This document shows, piece by piece, positions 9,985-18,158 of a DNA stretch of 64,000 nucleotides. Location: the NCBI GenBank assembly GCA_035495555.1, contig DATJFQ010000035.1, positions 1 through 64,000 of the forward strand, read 5' to 3'. Source of the stretch: DATJFQ01 sp035495555 (GTDB lineage Bacteria > Acidobacteriota > Vicinamibacteria > Vicinamibacterales > 2-12-FULL-66-21). The notes beneath the pieces are model-generated. The model saw nothing but the letters and a program-made list of their open reading frames with translations. It was not told the DNA's origin and made no database searches. Position numbers and translations under genes: made by a program. Position 1 is the stretch's first letter. Each line of letters begins with the position of its first letter.

Positions 9985-10674
9985 ATGGGTCAGAAAGTTC
10001 ATCCGCACGGATTCCGGCTCGGGTTCAACAAGACCTGGCGTTCGCGCTGGTTCGCCGACAAGGACTACTCGAAGCTCCTCCACGAGGACCTGAAGCTGCG
10101 GGACACGCTCAAGGCGCGCTTCTCGCACGCGGGGGTCTCCAAGATCGAGATCGAGCGCGCAGCCAACAAGCTGAAGATCGACATCTACACCTCGCGTCCG
10201 GGCATCATCATCGGCCGCAAGGGAACGGAAGTCGACAAGCTGAAGCAGGAGATCCAGAAGCGGACGAACCGTGAGGTCTTCATCAACATCCAGGAGATTC
10301 AGAAGCCGGAACTGGATGCGCAGCTCATCGCGGAATCGGTGGCGATGCAGCTCGAGAAGCGCGTTGCCTTCCGCCGTGCGATGCGCAAGGCGGTGGAATC
10401 GGCCCTTCGCTTCGGCGCGCGCGGGATCAAGGTGCGCGTGTCGGGCCGCCTGAACGGCGCGGAGATCGCGCGGTCCGAGTGGTATCTGCACGGCCAGCTC
10501 CCGCTGCAGACGCTGCGCGCCGACATCGATTATGGATTCGCCCAGGCGTTCACCACGTACGGCGCCATCGGCGTGAAGGTATGGCTCTACAAGGGTGAGC
10601 GGCTGACGCCGAAGATCGGGCGCGAAGAGGATTATCGGACGCCGCGCCGGTCCGCGGGAGGGGCTCGAGGCTAA
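9985..10674 (+). CDS. rpsC: 30S ribosomal protein S3
   Basis: 229 residues. MGQKVHPHGFRLG start, KH domain with the SRPGIIIGRKGTEVDKLK GxxG loop, and the C-terminal domain with RMRKAVES-type and IKVRVSGRLNGAEIARSEW motifs. It lines the mRNA entry channel together with S4 and S5. Confidence 0.98.
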   Translation: MGQKVHPHGFRLGFNKTWRSRWFADKDYSKLLHEDLKLRDTLKARFSHAGVSKIEIERAANKLKIDIYTSRPGIIIGRKGTEVDKLKQEIQKRTNREVFINIQEIQKPELDAQLIAESVAMQLEKRVAFRRAMRKAVESALRFGARGIKVRVSGRLNGAEIARSEWYLHGQLPLQTLRADIDYGFAQAFTTYGAIGVKVWLYKGERLTPKIGREEDYRTPRRSAGGARG

Positions 10675-10745
10675 CTCCCAATGCCCAACTCCCAACGCCC
10701 AAGTTGTTCAATTTGGGAGTCGGGAATTGGGATTTGGGCGTTGAC
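10675..10745. repeat. CCCAACT/GGGAATT array between rpsC and rplP
   Basis: Left arm CTCCCAATGCCCAACTCCCAACGCCCAA in 7-base steps, right arm TTGGGAGTCGGGAATTGGGATTTGGG. It lies immediately after the rpsC stop and is followed by AAGGAA, the likely ribosome-binding site of rplP. Confidence 0.85.
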
Positions 10746-10762
10746 AGCGTAAGGAACTCGTC

Positions 10763-11188
10763 ATGTTGATGCCAAAGAAGGTCAAGTACCGGAAGCAGCA
10801 GCGCGGCCGGATGGCAGGCAAGGCCTGGAGGGGATCGGATGTCTCCTTCGGCAACTACGGCCTGAAGGCGCTCGAGCCGTGCTGGCTGACGGATCGGCAG
10901 ATTGAAGCCGCCCGCGTCGCGATGACCCGGTTCATCAAGCGCGGCGGAAAGATCTGGGTTCGCGTGTTCCCGGACAAGCCGATTACGAAGAAGCCGCAGG
11001 AAACACGAATGGGCAAAGGCAAGGGCGCGCCGGAACAGTGGGTATGCGTTGTCCGGCCGGGGCGGATCCTGTTCGAGATGGAGGGCGTCAGCGCCAGCGA
11101 TGCCCGTGAAGCCATGCGCCTGGCGGCGGCGAAGCTGCCGATCAAGACGAAGTTCGCCACACGGTTCGCGGAGGAGCGCGCGTCATGA
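10763..11188 (+). CDS. rplP: 50S ribosomal protein L16
   Basis: 141 residues. MLMPKKVKYRKQQRGRM start and GSDVSFGNYGLKALEP are diagnostic; the loop with PDKPITKKPQETRMGKGKG is intact. It organises the A-site region of 23S rRNA. AAGGA at 10752-10756 is the likely Shine-Dalgarno. It overlaps rpmC (ATGA). Confidence 0.98.
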   Translation: MLMPKKVKYRKQQRGRMAGKAWRGSDVSFGNYGLKALEPCWLTDRQIEAARVAMTRFIKRGGKIWVRVFPDKPITKKPQETRMGKGKGAPEQWVCVVRPGRILFEMEGVSASDAREAMRLAAAKLPIKTKFATRFAEERAS

Positions 11189-11376
11189 AGATCGGGGAAT
11201 GCCGCGACCTGGCGGCCGACGAACTGAAGCTGCGGGAAAAGGAGCTGGACGATCAGCTGTTCCGGCTGCGGATTCAGAAGTCGATGGGGCAGATCGAGTC
11301 GGCGTACAAGCTGAAGTCGGTGCGCCGCGATCTCGCGCGCATCAAAACGGTGCTCCGCGAGAAGGAGTCGGCGTAG
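11185..11376 (+). CDS. rpmC: 50S ribosomal protein L29
   Basis: 63 residues, two-helix protein of the tunnel exit next to L23. The helical LAADELKLREKELDDQLFRLR and IKTVLREKE segments fit the family. It starts inside the rplP stop and ends directly before rpsQ with no spacer. Confidence 0.95.
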   Translation: MKIGECRDLAADELKLREKELDDQLFRLRIQKSMGQIESAYKLKSVRRDLARIKTVLREKESA

Positions 11377-11631
11377 ATGGCCACGAAAGCAATCGTCACC
11401 GGTGTCGTCGTCAGCGACAAGATGGACAAGACCGTGAAGGTCGCGATCGAGCGCCAGGTGCGCGACGAGGTCTACGGCAAGACACAGCGCCGCACGTCGA
11501 CGTTCCTCGCCCACGACGAGAAGAACGAAGCGAAGGTCGGCGACCGCGTCGCCATCACCGAGACGCGGCCGCTCAGCCGGCGGAAGCGCTGGACGGTCAC
11601 CTCGATCGTGGAGAAGGCGAAGGAGCTCTAG
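11377..11631 (+). CDS. rpsQ: 30S ribosomal protein S17
   Basis: 84 residues. GVVVSDKMDKTVKVAIERQ and HDEKNEAKVGDRVAITETRPLS are the family signature of this OB-fold primary 16S binder. Starts on the base after the rpmC stop. Confidence 0.97.
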   Translation: MATKAIVTGVVVSDKMDKTVKVAIERQVRDEVYGKTQRRTSTFLAHDEKNEAKVGDRVAITETRPLSRRKRWTVTSIVEKAKEL

Positions 11632-11634
11632 GCC

Positions 11635-12003
11635 ATGATCCAGATGCGTTCCATCCTCGACGTCGCGGACAACTCCGGCGCGAGGAAGATTGCCGTGATC
11701 AACCCGATCGGCGGGTCGACCGGACGCTACGCCCGGCTGGGCGATATCGTCACGGCATCGGTCAAGGAAGCGACCCCCGAATCGAACGTGAAGAAGGGGA
11801 GCGTGGTGAAGGCGGTCATCGTCCGGACGCGCAAGGAGCAGCGGCGCAAAGACGGCAGCTACATCCGTTTCGATCGCAATGCCGCGGTGCTCGTCAACGA
11901 CTCGGGCGAGCCGATTGGAACGCGCGTGTTCGGACCCGTGGCGCGCGAACTGCGCGAACGCCGCTTCATGAAGATTATCTCGCTCGCGCCGGAGGTGCTC
12001 TAG
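11635..12003 (+). CDS. rplN: 50S ribosomal protein L14
   Basis: 122 residues, exact family length. MIQMRSILDVADNSGARK start; conserved GDIVTASVKEATP and the AAVLVNDSGEPIGTRVFGPV segment. L14 forms intersubunit contacts with 16S rRNA. Confidence 0.98.
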   Translation: MIQMRSILDVADNSGARKIAVINPIGGSTGRYARLGDIVTASVKEATPESNVKKGSVVKAVIVRTRKEQRRKDGSYIRFDRNAAVLVNDSGEPIGTRVFGPVARELRERRFMKIISLAPEVL

Positions 12004-12013
12004 CGCGAGCGCG

Positions 12014-12089
12014 CCGGTTCGAGTCGCCACTGGCCACTGGTTCCTGAAGACTGGCCACTGGCAACTGTCAACTGGCACCTGGTTACTGA
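12014..12089. repeat. ACTGG-rich heptamer array before rplX
   Basis: Mostly right-arm units (CACTGGC, CACTGGT, GACTGGC, CACTGGC, AACTGTC, AACTGGC, CTGGTTA) ending two bases before the rplX ATG. No Shine-Dalgarno is visible. The left arm is short or degenerate (GAGTCGCCAC). Confidence 0.75.
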
Positions 12090-12090
12090 T

Positions 12091-12423
12091 ATGTCGAGAT
12101 TGCAAACTCCAGTGCGTCGTAACGATAACGTCGTCGTGACGACCGGCAAGGATCGGGGCAAGCGCGGGCGCGTGCTCAAGGTCCTGCCGGACACGAACCG
12201 CGTGATCATCGAAGGCGTGAACCTGATCAAGCGCCACACGAAGCCGAACCCGAACAAGCAGATTCAGGGCGGCGTCGTCGAGCGCGAAGCGTCGCTGCAC
12301 GCGTCCAACGTGCAGGTCGTCTGCCCCGAATGCGGCAAGCCGACGCGCATCGGCCGCCGCATCCTCGGCGACGGACGCAAAGTGCGGATCTGCCGCAAGT
12401 GCGAGGGAGTGGTAGACAAATGA
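12091..12423 (+). CDS. rplX: 50S ribosomal protein L24
   Basis: 110 residues. The KOW motif (DNVVVTTGKDRGKRGRVLKV) is followed by the loop with GGVVEREASLHASNVQ and a C-terminal half with four cysteines in CPECGKP...CRKCEG, a zinc-ribbon version of L24 absent from E. coli but common elsewhere. It is an assembly initiator of the 50S subunit. The stop overlaps rplE (ATGA). Confidence 0.96.
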   Translation: MSRLQTPVRRNDNVVVTTGKDRGKRGRVLKVLPDTNRVIIEGVNLIKRHTKPNPNKQIQGGVVEREASLHASNVQVVCPECGKPTRIGRRILGDGRKVRICRKCEGVVDK

Positions 12424-12962
12424 GCCGCCTGAAGGATCGATACGCAAGTGATGTCGTGCCGGCGCTCGCGAAAGAGTTCGGCTACAAAAACGTCATGGCG
12501 ATCCCGCGCATCGAGAAGATCGTCGTGAACATGGGCCTGGGCGAGGCGACCCAGAACGCGAAAATCGTCGACACCGGCGCCGACGAACTGGGCCGCGTCA
12601 CCGGACAGAAGCCCGTCGTCACGCGCGCGAAGAAGTCGATTGCGCAGTTCAAGGTCCGCAAGGGGATGCCGATCGGGACGATGGTCACGCTGCGCGGCGA
12701 GCGGATGTGGGAGTTCCTCGACCGGCTGATGTCGGTCGCGCTTCCCCGCGTGCGCGACTTCCGCGGTGTCTCGCCCCGTGGATTCGACGGCCGCGGCAAC
12801 TACACGCTCGGACTGAAGGACCAGCTGCTGTTCCCGGAAATCGACTATATGAAGGTCGACAAGGCCCGGGGTATGAACATTTCGGTCGTGACGACGGCGA
12901 AGACGGATGAGGAGTCGCGCAAGCTCCTTCAGCTGCTCGGGATGCCGTTCAGGGCGTCGTAG
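12420..12962 (+). CDS. rplE: 50S ribosomal protein L5
   Basis: 180 residues. MSRLKDRYASDVVPAL start, KIVVNMGLGEA, and DRLMSVALPRVRDFRGVSPRGFDGRGNYTLG are all conserved. L5 binds 5S rRNA and contacts P-site tRNA. The ATG at 12420 overlaps the rplX stop and fits the family length. Confidence 0.98.
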   Translation: MSRLKDRYASDVVPALAKEFGYKNVMAIPRIEKIVVNMGLGEATQNAKIVDTGADELGRVTGQKPVVTRAKKSIAQFKVRKGMPIGTMVTLRGERMWEFLDRLMSVALPRVRDFRGVSPRGFDGRGNYTLGLKDQLLFPEIDYMKVDKARGMNISVVTTAKTDEESRKLLQLLGMPFRAS

Positions 12963-12999
12963 CAGGAGAGCGTAGCGCTCAGGTCTGTCACCAATACAT

Positions 13000-13185
13000 A
13001 TGGCTACTACAGCAAAGATCGCCAAGGAAACGAAGACGCCGAAATTCAAGGTCCGGCTGCGCAACCGCTGCCGCCGCTGCGGCCGCCCGCGGGCGTACAT
13101 GCGCAAGTTCGCGCTGTGCCGCCTGTGTTTCCGCCAGCTCGCGCTGGAGGGAGACGTCGCGGGTGTCACCAAAAGCAGCTGGTGA
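13000..13185 (+). CDS. rpsN: 30S ribosomal protein S14, zinc-binding type
   Basis: 61 residues with CRRCGRP and CRLCFRQLA zinc-finger pairs, the short C+ type S14, rather than the about 100-residue zinc-free form. It lies in the 30S head between S3 and S10. Gene position between rplE and rpsH is the usual one. Confidence 0.97.
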   Translation: MATTAKIAKETKTPKFKVRLRNRCRRCGRPRAYMRKFALCRLCFRQLALEGDVAGVTKSSW

Positions 13186-13191
13186 CGCGGC

Positions 13192-13236
13192 GCGCGAGCA
13201 CCGGGCACCAAGCACCAGGCACTGACGAAGGTTACA
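13192..13236. repeat. Short GGCACCAAGCACC direct repeat before rpsH
   Basis: GCACCGG, GCACCAA, GCACCAG, GCACTGA units with a 7-base period lie in the rpsN-rpsH spacer. The sequence differs from the CCAGT and CCCAACT families but the period is the same. Confidence 0.6.
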
Positions 13237-13242
13237 AGTGTT

Positions 13243-13644
13243 ATGACTGATCCCATCTCAGACATGCTGTCGCGCATCCGCAACGCGACCCAGTCGCGGC
13301 ACCCCCGCGTCGACATGCCCTCGTCCCGGCTGAAGGTCGAAATTGCGAAGATCCTCGAAGCCGAGGGCTACATTCAGGGCTTCAAGGTCCTCGAGACGCA
13401 GAACGGCCAGCCGCAGTCGTCGCTCCGGCTGTTCATGAAATACGGGCCGCGCGGTGAACGCGTCATCAGCGGGGTCGAGCGGGTGAGCCGCCCCGGGCGC
13501 CGCGTCTACTTCGGGCGCGATGACGTCCCGCAGGTGCTCGCCGGCCTCGGCACGAGCATCCTGACGACGTCGAGAGGCGTGATGACGGGCCGCGAGGCGC
13601 AGAAGGTGGGCGTCGGCGGCGAAGTGCTTTGCAACGTATGGTGA
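13243..13644 (+). CDS. rpsH: 30S ribosomal protein S8
   Basis: 133 residues. MTDPISDMLSRIRNATQSRH start and the C-terminal STSRGVMTGREAQKVGVGGEVLCNVW are diagnostic. S8 binds helix 21 of 16S rRNA and in E. coli represses the spc operon. Confidence 0.98.
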   Translation: MTDPISDMLSRIRNATQSRHPRVDMPSSRLKVEIAKILEAEGYIQGFKVLETQNGQPQSSLRLFMKYGPRGERVISGVERVSRPGRRVYFGRDDVPQVLAGLGTSILTTSRGVMTGREAQKVGVGGEVLCNVW

Positions 13645-13748
13645 AACAGTCGCCAGTTCCCAGTCGCCAGTTTCCAGTTGCACTGGTCACTGGCACCGCT
13701 GGCCACTGGCAACTGGTTAACTGACAACTGGTTACTGGTAGCTGATTT
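13645..13748. repeat. CCAGT/ACTGG heptamer array between rpsH and rplF
   Basis: A full two-armed block. Left arm CAGTCGC, CAGTTCC, CAGTCGC, CAGTTTC, CAGTTGC; right arm ACTGGTC, ACTGGCA, GCTGGCC, ACTGGCA, ACTGGTT, ACTGACA, ACTGGTT, ACTGGTA, ending in CTGATTT before ATG. The same ACTGATTTATG ending recurs before rplR. Confidence 0.9.
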
Positions 13749-14288
13749 ATGTCACGTATTGGCAAGAAGGTGATTCCCGTTCCCAAAGGCGTCAAGATCG
13801 ACGTCAAACCAGGCGTCGTCGACGTCCAGGGACCGAAGGGGAAACTGACCCAGCGGCTGCCCGCCGGCATCGGCTTCGAGTTGAACGGCGACGAGCTGCA
13901 GGCGAAGACGCTGCGCGAAGACCCGCAGCTCGGCAAGTTCCACGGGTTGGCGCGGAGCCTCGTCGCAAACGCAGTCCGCGGGGTGACCGACGGCTACAAG
14001 AAGGAACTGGATATCGTCGGCGTCGGCTACCGGGCCGAGGTCAAGGGCAAGCAGGTGCACTTCGCGCTCGGCTACTCGCACCCGGTGGTGTTCGACATCC
14101 CCAACGGGATTGACGTCGCGGTCGACAAGGCGACGCATATCACGGTGACCGGGATCGACCGTCAGCTCGTCGGTCAGGTCGCGGCGGACATCCGATCGCT
14201 CCGGAAGCCGGACCCCTACAAGCAGAAGGGCGTGCGCTACACGGGCGAAGTGCTGAAGAAGAAGGCCGGAAAGACAGGCGCGAAGTAG
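13749..14288 (+). CDS. rplF: 50S ribosomal protein L6
   Basis: 179 residues, two repeated L6 domains. MSRIGKKVIPVPKGV start and GVRYTGEVLKKKAGKTGAK end match the family. It sits near the GTPase centre. The ATG is preceded by repeat sequence only, with no Shine-Dalgarno. Confidence 0.98.
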   Translation: MSRIGKKVIPVPKGVKIDVKPGVVDVQGPKGKLTQRLPAGIGFELNGDELQAKTLREDPQLGKFHGLARSLVANAVRGVTDGYKKELDIVGVGYRAEVKGKQVHFALGYSHPVVFDIPNGIDVAVDKATHITVTGIDRQLVGQVAADIRSLRKPDPYKQKGVRYTGEVLKKKAGKTGAK

Positions 14289-14377
14289 CCGGGTGCCAGT
14301 CACCCGTTGACAGCTCGACAGAGCAGAAGACGTCAACTGGGACACTGGAACCGGAGACTGGTCACTGGTGACTGATT
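14289..14377. repeat. CCAGT/ACTGG heptamer array between rplF and rplR
   Basis: Left arm TGCCAGTCACCCGTTGACAGC (degenerate), right arm CAACTGG, CACTGGA, CCGGAGA, CTGGTCA, CTGGTGA, CTGATTT; ends at the rplR ATG. Confidence 0.8.
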
Positions 14378-14378
14378 T

Positions 14379-14753
14379 ATGAAGATCAAAACGACCAAGG
14401 ATCGCCGGAAGCGGATTTCGCTCCGCCAGCGCAAACGGATCAACGGCACGGCGGAGCGGCCGCGGCTTCGCGTGTTCCGGAGCGTGGCGCACATTTACGC
14501 GCAGGTGATCGACGACATGAACGGGACGACGGTCGCGTCTGCGGCCAGTACCGAGCCCTCGCTGAAGCAGGTCTTCAGCGGCACGACGCGCGGCGGCAAC
14601 GTGAGCGGCGCGAAGGCGCTCGGCAAGACGATCGCCGACCGGTTGAAGGAAAAGGGAATCACACGCGGGGTGTTCGACCGCGGCGGCTACCTGTATCACG
14701 GGCGGATCAAGGCCGTGGCAGATGCGGCACGCGAGGCGGGGCTCGAGTTCTGA
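14379..14753 (+). CDS. rplR: 50S ribosomal protein L18
   Basis: 124 residues. RINGTAERPRLRVFRSVAHIYAQVIDD and the C-terminal DRGGYLYHGRIKAVADAAREAGLEF are the family signature. L18 mediates 5S rRNA attachment with L5. The ATG is preceded by the repeat end CTGATTT. Confidence 0.97.
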   Translation: MKIKTTKDRRKRISLRQRKRINGTAERPRLRVFRSVAHIYAQVIDDMNGTTVASAASTEPSLKQVFSGTTRGGNVSGAKALGKTIADRLKEKGITRGVFDRGGYLYHGRIKAVADAAREAGLEF

Positions 14754-14756
14754 CCA

Positions 14757-14853
14757 CGCCAGTTACCAGTTGCCAGTGACCAGTCATACGAAGACTGCAA
14801 TGGAGCTGAAACTGGACACAACTGGAAACTGAAAGCTGGAACCTGGAAACTGA
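14757..14853. repeat. CCAGT/ACTGG heptamer array between rplR and rpsE
   Basis: Left arm CCAGTTA, CCAGTTG, CCAGTGA, CCAGTCA; right arm ACTGGAC, ACTGGAA, ACTGAAA, CTGGAACCTGGAAACTGA. Two-armed and complementary. A GGAA 8 bases before the rpsE ATG is the only Shine-Dalgarno-like element. Confidence 0.85.
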
Positions 14854-14854
14854 C

Positions 14855-15379
14855 ATGATCGAATCTCGCGAAAAGATTGACGCGTCCCAGCTCGACCTCA
14901 AGGACACGGTTGTCAACATCAGCCGCGTCACGAAGGTCGTGAAGGGCGGCAAGAACCTGAGCTTCAGCGCGCTGGTCGTCATCGGCGACGGGCACGGCGT
15001 CGTGGGATTCGGCGTCGGCAAAGCGAAGGAAGTGCCGTCGGCAATCAAGAAAGGCATCGAAGCGGCGAAAAAGTCGCTCATCAAGGTGCCGCTGAAGGGG
15101 ACGACGGTGCCGCACCCGGTGCTCGGCCGCTTCGGGGCGGGCCAGGTGCTGCTGAAGCCGGCGCCCGACGGAACTGGCATCATTGCCGGGGGCGCGGTCC
15201 GCGCGGTGGTGGAATCGGCGGGCATCCAGAACGTGCTGACGAAGTCGATCGGTTCGGCGAATCCGCACAACGTCGTGCGCGCGACCTTCGCGGGGCTGAT
15301 GGGGCTCAAGGATCCGAGAGCGGTGCTGAAGCTTCGTGGACGTGACGAGGACGGGCAGCCCGCGGGCGCGACCGCTTAG
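14855..15379 (+). CDS. rpsE: 30S ribosomal protein S5
   Basis: 174 residues. The RNA-binding N-terminal domain has VVKGGKNLSFSALVVIGDG and GKAKEVPSAIKKGIEAAKK; the C-terminal domain has GAGQVLLKPAPDGTGIIAGG and SIGSANPHNVVRATFAGL. S5 controls decoding fidelity with S4. Confidence 0.98.
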   Translation: MIESREKIDASQLDLKDTVVNISRVTKVVKGGKNLSFSALVVIGDGHGVVGFGVGKAKEVPSAIKKGIEAAKKSLIKVPLKGTTVPHPVLGRFGAGQVLLKPAPDGTGIIAGGAVRAVVESAGIQNVLTKSIGSANPHNVVRATFAGLMGLKDPRAVLKLRGRDEDGQPAGATA

Positions 15380-15394
15380 GTATCGAGAACGGCA

Positions 15395-15577
15395 ATGGCT
15401 GACAGAACGTTGAAGATCACGCTGCGCAGGAGCCCAATCGGCTTCGACAAGAAGCAGAAGCTCGTTGTCCAGGGACTTGGGCTGAGGCGCATTGGGTACA
15501 CGGTGGAACTGCCGGATACGCCCGCGACGCGCGGGATGATCCTCAAAGTCCGCCACCTCGTGGACGTGACGGAGTAA
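15395..15577 (+). CDS. rpmD: 50S ribosomal protein L30
   Basis: 60 residues. ITLRRSPIGFDKKQKLVVQGLGLRR and the C-terminal IRGMILKVRHLVDV-type segment are typical of bacterial L30. Two bases separate it from rplO. Confidence 0.96.
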   Translation: MADRTLKITLRRSPIGFDKKQKLVVQGLGLRRIGYTVELPDTPATRGMILKVRHLVDVTE

Positions 15578-15579
15578 TC

Positions 15580-16023
15580 ATGGATCTCTCGAATCTACGC
15601 CCGCCGAAGGGCGCGAAACATTCGAAGAAGCGCGTGGGCCGGGGCCAGGGCTCCGGCCAGGGAGCGCAGGCCGGCCGCGGCCACAAGGGCGCGAAGTCGC
15701 GCTCCGGCTTCAAGCACAAGCGCGGGTTCGAAGGCGGCCAGATGCCGCTGCACCGCCGTGTCCCGAAGCGCGGCTTCCACAACCCGTTCCGGGTCGAGTA
15801 CCAGGTCGTGAACCTCGATACGATCGCCGAGCGGTTCGACGCGGGCACGGAGGTCACACCCGAGCTGCTGCGCGAGCGCGGCCTCGTCGGGCGGAGCGGC
15901 GGGATCAAGGTGCTCGCGCGCGGTGACATCGACAAGGCGTTCACCGTCCGCGCCCACAAATTCAGCGGAAAGGCTGCGGAGAAGATTGCCGCCGCGGGGG
16001 GCAAGATCGAGGTCTTGGCGTAG
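15580..16023 (+). CDS. rplO: 50S ribosomal protein L15
   Basis: 147 residues. MDLSNLRPPKGAKHSKKRVGRGQGSGQG glycine-rich start and the RRVPKRGFHNPFRVEYQVVNL segment identify it. It is a late-assembly protein and usually precedes secY, as here. Confidence 0.97.
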   Translation: MDLSNLRPPKGAKHSKKRVGRGQGSGQGAQAGRGHKGAKSRSGFKHKRGFEGGQMPLHRRVPKRGFHNPFRVEYQVVNLDTIAERFDAGTEVTPELLRERGLVGRSGGIKVLARGDIDKAFTVRAHKFSGKAAEKIAAAGGKIEVLA

Positions 16024-16082
16024 CGCGAACACCGGTTTCGCGCTGACGTTTCGCATTCTGTCGGACTTGGAATCAGAACATC

Positions 16083-17477
16083 ATGCTGGCTGACAGTGTC
16101 AAGAACATCTTCGCCGTCAAGGACCTGCGCAACCGCGTGCTCTTCACGCTGGGCCTGCTCGCGGTGTACCGGGTCGGCGGGCACATTCCGACGCCGGGTG
16201 TGAATCCGGAGGCGCTCCGCGTACTCGCGGAACAGGCGCAGAACACGATGTTCGGCCTGTACGACATGTTCTCGGGGAACAACCTGTCGCAGATGACGAT
16301 CTTCGCGCTCGGCATCATGCCGTACATCAGCGCGTCGATCATCCTGCAGTTGCTCACGGTCGTGTGGCCGTACCTCGAGCGGCTGTCGAAGGAAGGCGAG
16401 CTGGGCCGCCGCAAGATCACGCAGTACACGCGGTACGGAACGATCTTCCTGAGCGTCGTGCAGTCGCTCGGTATCTCGTTCTTCCTGGAGCACCAGACGA
16501 ACATCGCCGGCGGTCTGCCGCTCGTGTATCACACGGGCTGGGCGTTCCGCTTCATGACGGTGCTGACGCTGACCACGGGGAGCACGTTCATCATGTGGCT
16601 CGGCGAGCAGATCACCGAGCGCGGCATCGGCAACGGCATGTCGCTCATCATCTACGCGGGCATCGTCGTCAATTTCCCGCACGCCGTGCTGACGACGGTG
16701 GACCAGTTGCGGACCGGACAGCTGGGCCTGATTTCGCTCGTGCTGCTGCTCCTGGCGATGGCGCTCATCGTCGCCGCCATCGTGTTCGTCGAACGCGGAC
16801 ACCGGCGCGTGACGGTGCAGTACGCCAAACGCGTCGTGGGGCGCCGCATGTATGGCGGCTCCAGCACGCACATTCCGCTGAAGGTGAACACGGGCGGCGT
16901 CATCCCGGTCATCTTCGCGTCGTCGATCCTGGCCTTCCCGATCACCATGCGGGCCATGGCGAGCGAAGGGACGTTCCTCCAGCGCGCGATCGATCAGATC
17001 GGCTACGGGATGCCGCTGTACAACCTGCTGTACTTCGTCGGCATCATTTTCTTCTGCTACTTCTACACGGCGATCATCTTCAATCCGGATGACGTGGCGG
17101 AGAACATGCGGAAGTACGGCGGCTTCATCCCGGGCATCCGGCCGGGCAAGCGGACCGCGGAGTACATCGACACGATTCTCACGCGCATCACGCTGGTCGG
17201 CGCGATTTACCTGGGCATCATCGCGCTCCTGCCGGAGTTCCTGATGAGCGGGTTCAAGGTGGCGCCGATTCCGTTCATCGGCGAACGGCTCGACGCGCTG
17301 CTGCCGACGTTCATCACGCAGGGGATGGGCGTGCAGTTCCTGTTCGGCGGCACGTCGCTGCTCATCGTGGTCGGCGTTGCGATGGATACCGTCCAGCAGG
17401 TCGAGTCGCAGCTGATCATGCGGCACTACGACGGGTTCATGAAAAAGACCCGTCTGCGCGGACGACGGGGTCAGTAG
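16083..17477 (+). CDS. secY: Protein translocase subunit SecY
   Basis: 464 residues with ten hydrophobic segments. It is the channel of the Sec translocon in the inner membrane. KNIFAVKDLRNRVLFTLGLL start, the plug region YDMFSGNNLSQMTIFALGIMPYISASII (about 60-87) and the C5/C6 cytoplasmic loops with the KRTAEYID segment are conserved. The adk ATG follows the stop with no gap, so the two are coupled. Confidence 0.98.
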   Translation: MLADSVKNIFAVKDLRNRVLFTLGLLAVYRVGGHIPTPGVNPEALRVLAEQAQNTMFGLYDMFSGNNLSQMTIFALGIMPYISASIILQLLTVVWPYLERLSKEGELGRRKITQYTRYGTIFLSVVQSLGISFFLEHQTNIAGGLPLVYHTGWAFRFMTVLTLTTGSTFIMWLGEQITERGIGNGMSLIIYAGIVVNFPHAVLTTVDQLRTGQLGLISLVLLLLAMALIVAAIVFVERGHRRVTVQYAKRVVGRRMYGGSSTHIPLKVNTGGVIPVIFASSILAFPITMRAMASEGTFLQRAIDQIGYGMPLYNLLYFVGIIFFCYFYTAIIFNPDDVAENMRKYGGFIPGIRPGKRTAEYIDTILTRITLVGAIYLGIIALLPEFLMSGFKVAPIPFIGERLDALLPTFITQGMGVQFLFGGTSLLIVVGVAMDTVQQVESQLIMRHYDGFMKKTRLRGRRGQ

Positions 17478-18158
17478 ATGACCCTCAGCCACGCGGCGGC
17501 GCTCAACGTCGTCATGCTGGGTCCTCCCGGAGCCGGGAAGGGCACGCAGGCGGAGCGGTTCGCGCGGCGCCACGGGGTGCCGAAGATCTCGACGGGGGAC
17601 ATCCTGCGCGAAGCGGTCGCGGCGGCAACCGACCTCGGCCGGGCCGCGCGCGAGACGATGAACGCGGGCAATCTCGTCGGCGACGACGTGATGATCGGGA
17701 TTATCGAGGAACGGCTTGCGCGCAAGGACGCCGCTCGGGGATTCGTGCTCGACGGCTTCCCCCGGACCGTCGTCCAGGCATCGGCGCTCGATCGACTGAT
17801 GAACGGCCGCGGAGCCCTGGTCGTCGTCGACATCGTGGTGCCCGAGGACGTGCTGGTCAGACGGCTCGCGGCGCGGCGGATCTGCTCGGTGTGCGGCGCG
17901 AACGCGCCGGTCGAGTGGACGACGGTGTGCGGCAAGTGCGGCGGCCAGCTCGTGCAGCGGATCGATGACGGCGGCGGCATCGTGCGCGAGCGCCTCAAGG
18001 TGTATCAGCGGCAGACGAAGCCGCTGGTGGACTACTACTCGGGGCGGCCGACGTTCCGGGCGGTCGACGGCAACCGGCCGCCCGACGTCGTGACCGCGGC
18101 GCTGGACGCGGCGATCTGCCAGGCGTCGGAGGGGTCCACACGAGGAGCGGGCGCGTGA
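17478..18158 (+). CDS. adk: Adenylate kinase, zinc-LID form
   Basis: 226 residues. Walker A GPPGAGKGTQAERF near the N terminus, the AMP-binding STGDILR, and GFVLDGFPRT are intact. The LID carries CSVCGAN...CGKCGG, four cysteines expected to hold zinc. It interconverts ATP + AMP and 2 ADP. It directly abuts secY and overlaps map by four bases (GTGA). Confidence 0.97.
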   Translation: MTLSHAAALNVVMLGPPGAGKGTQAERFARRHGVPKISTGDILREAVAAATDLGRAARETMNAGNLVGDDVMIGIIEERLARKDAARGFVLDGFPRTVVQASALDRLMNGRGALVVVDIVVPEDVLVRRLAARRICSVCGANAPVEWTTVCGKCGGQLVQRIDDGGGIVRERLKVYQRQTKPLVDYYSGRPTFRAVDGNRPPDVVTAALDAAICQASEGSTRGAGA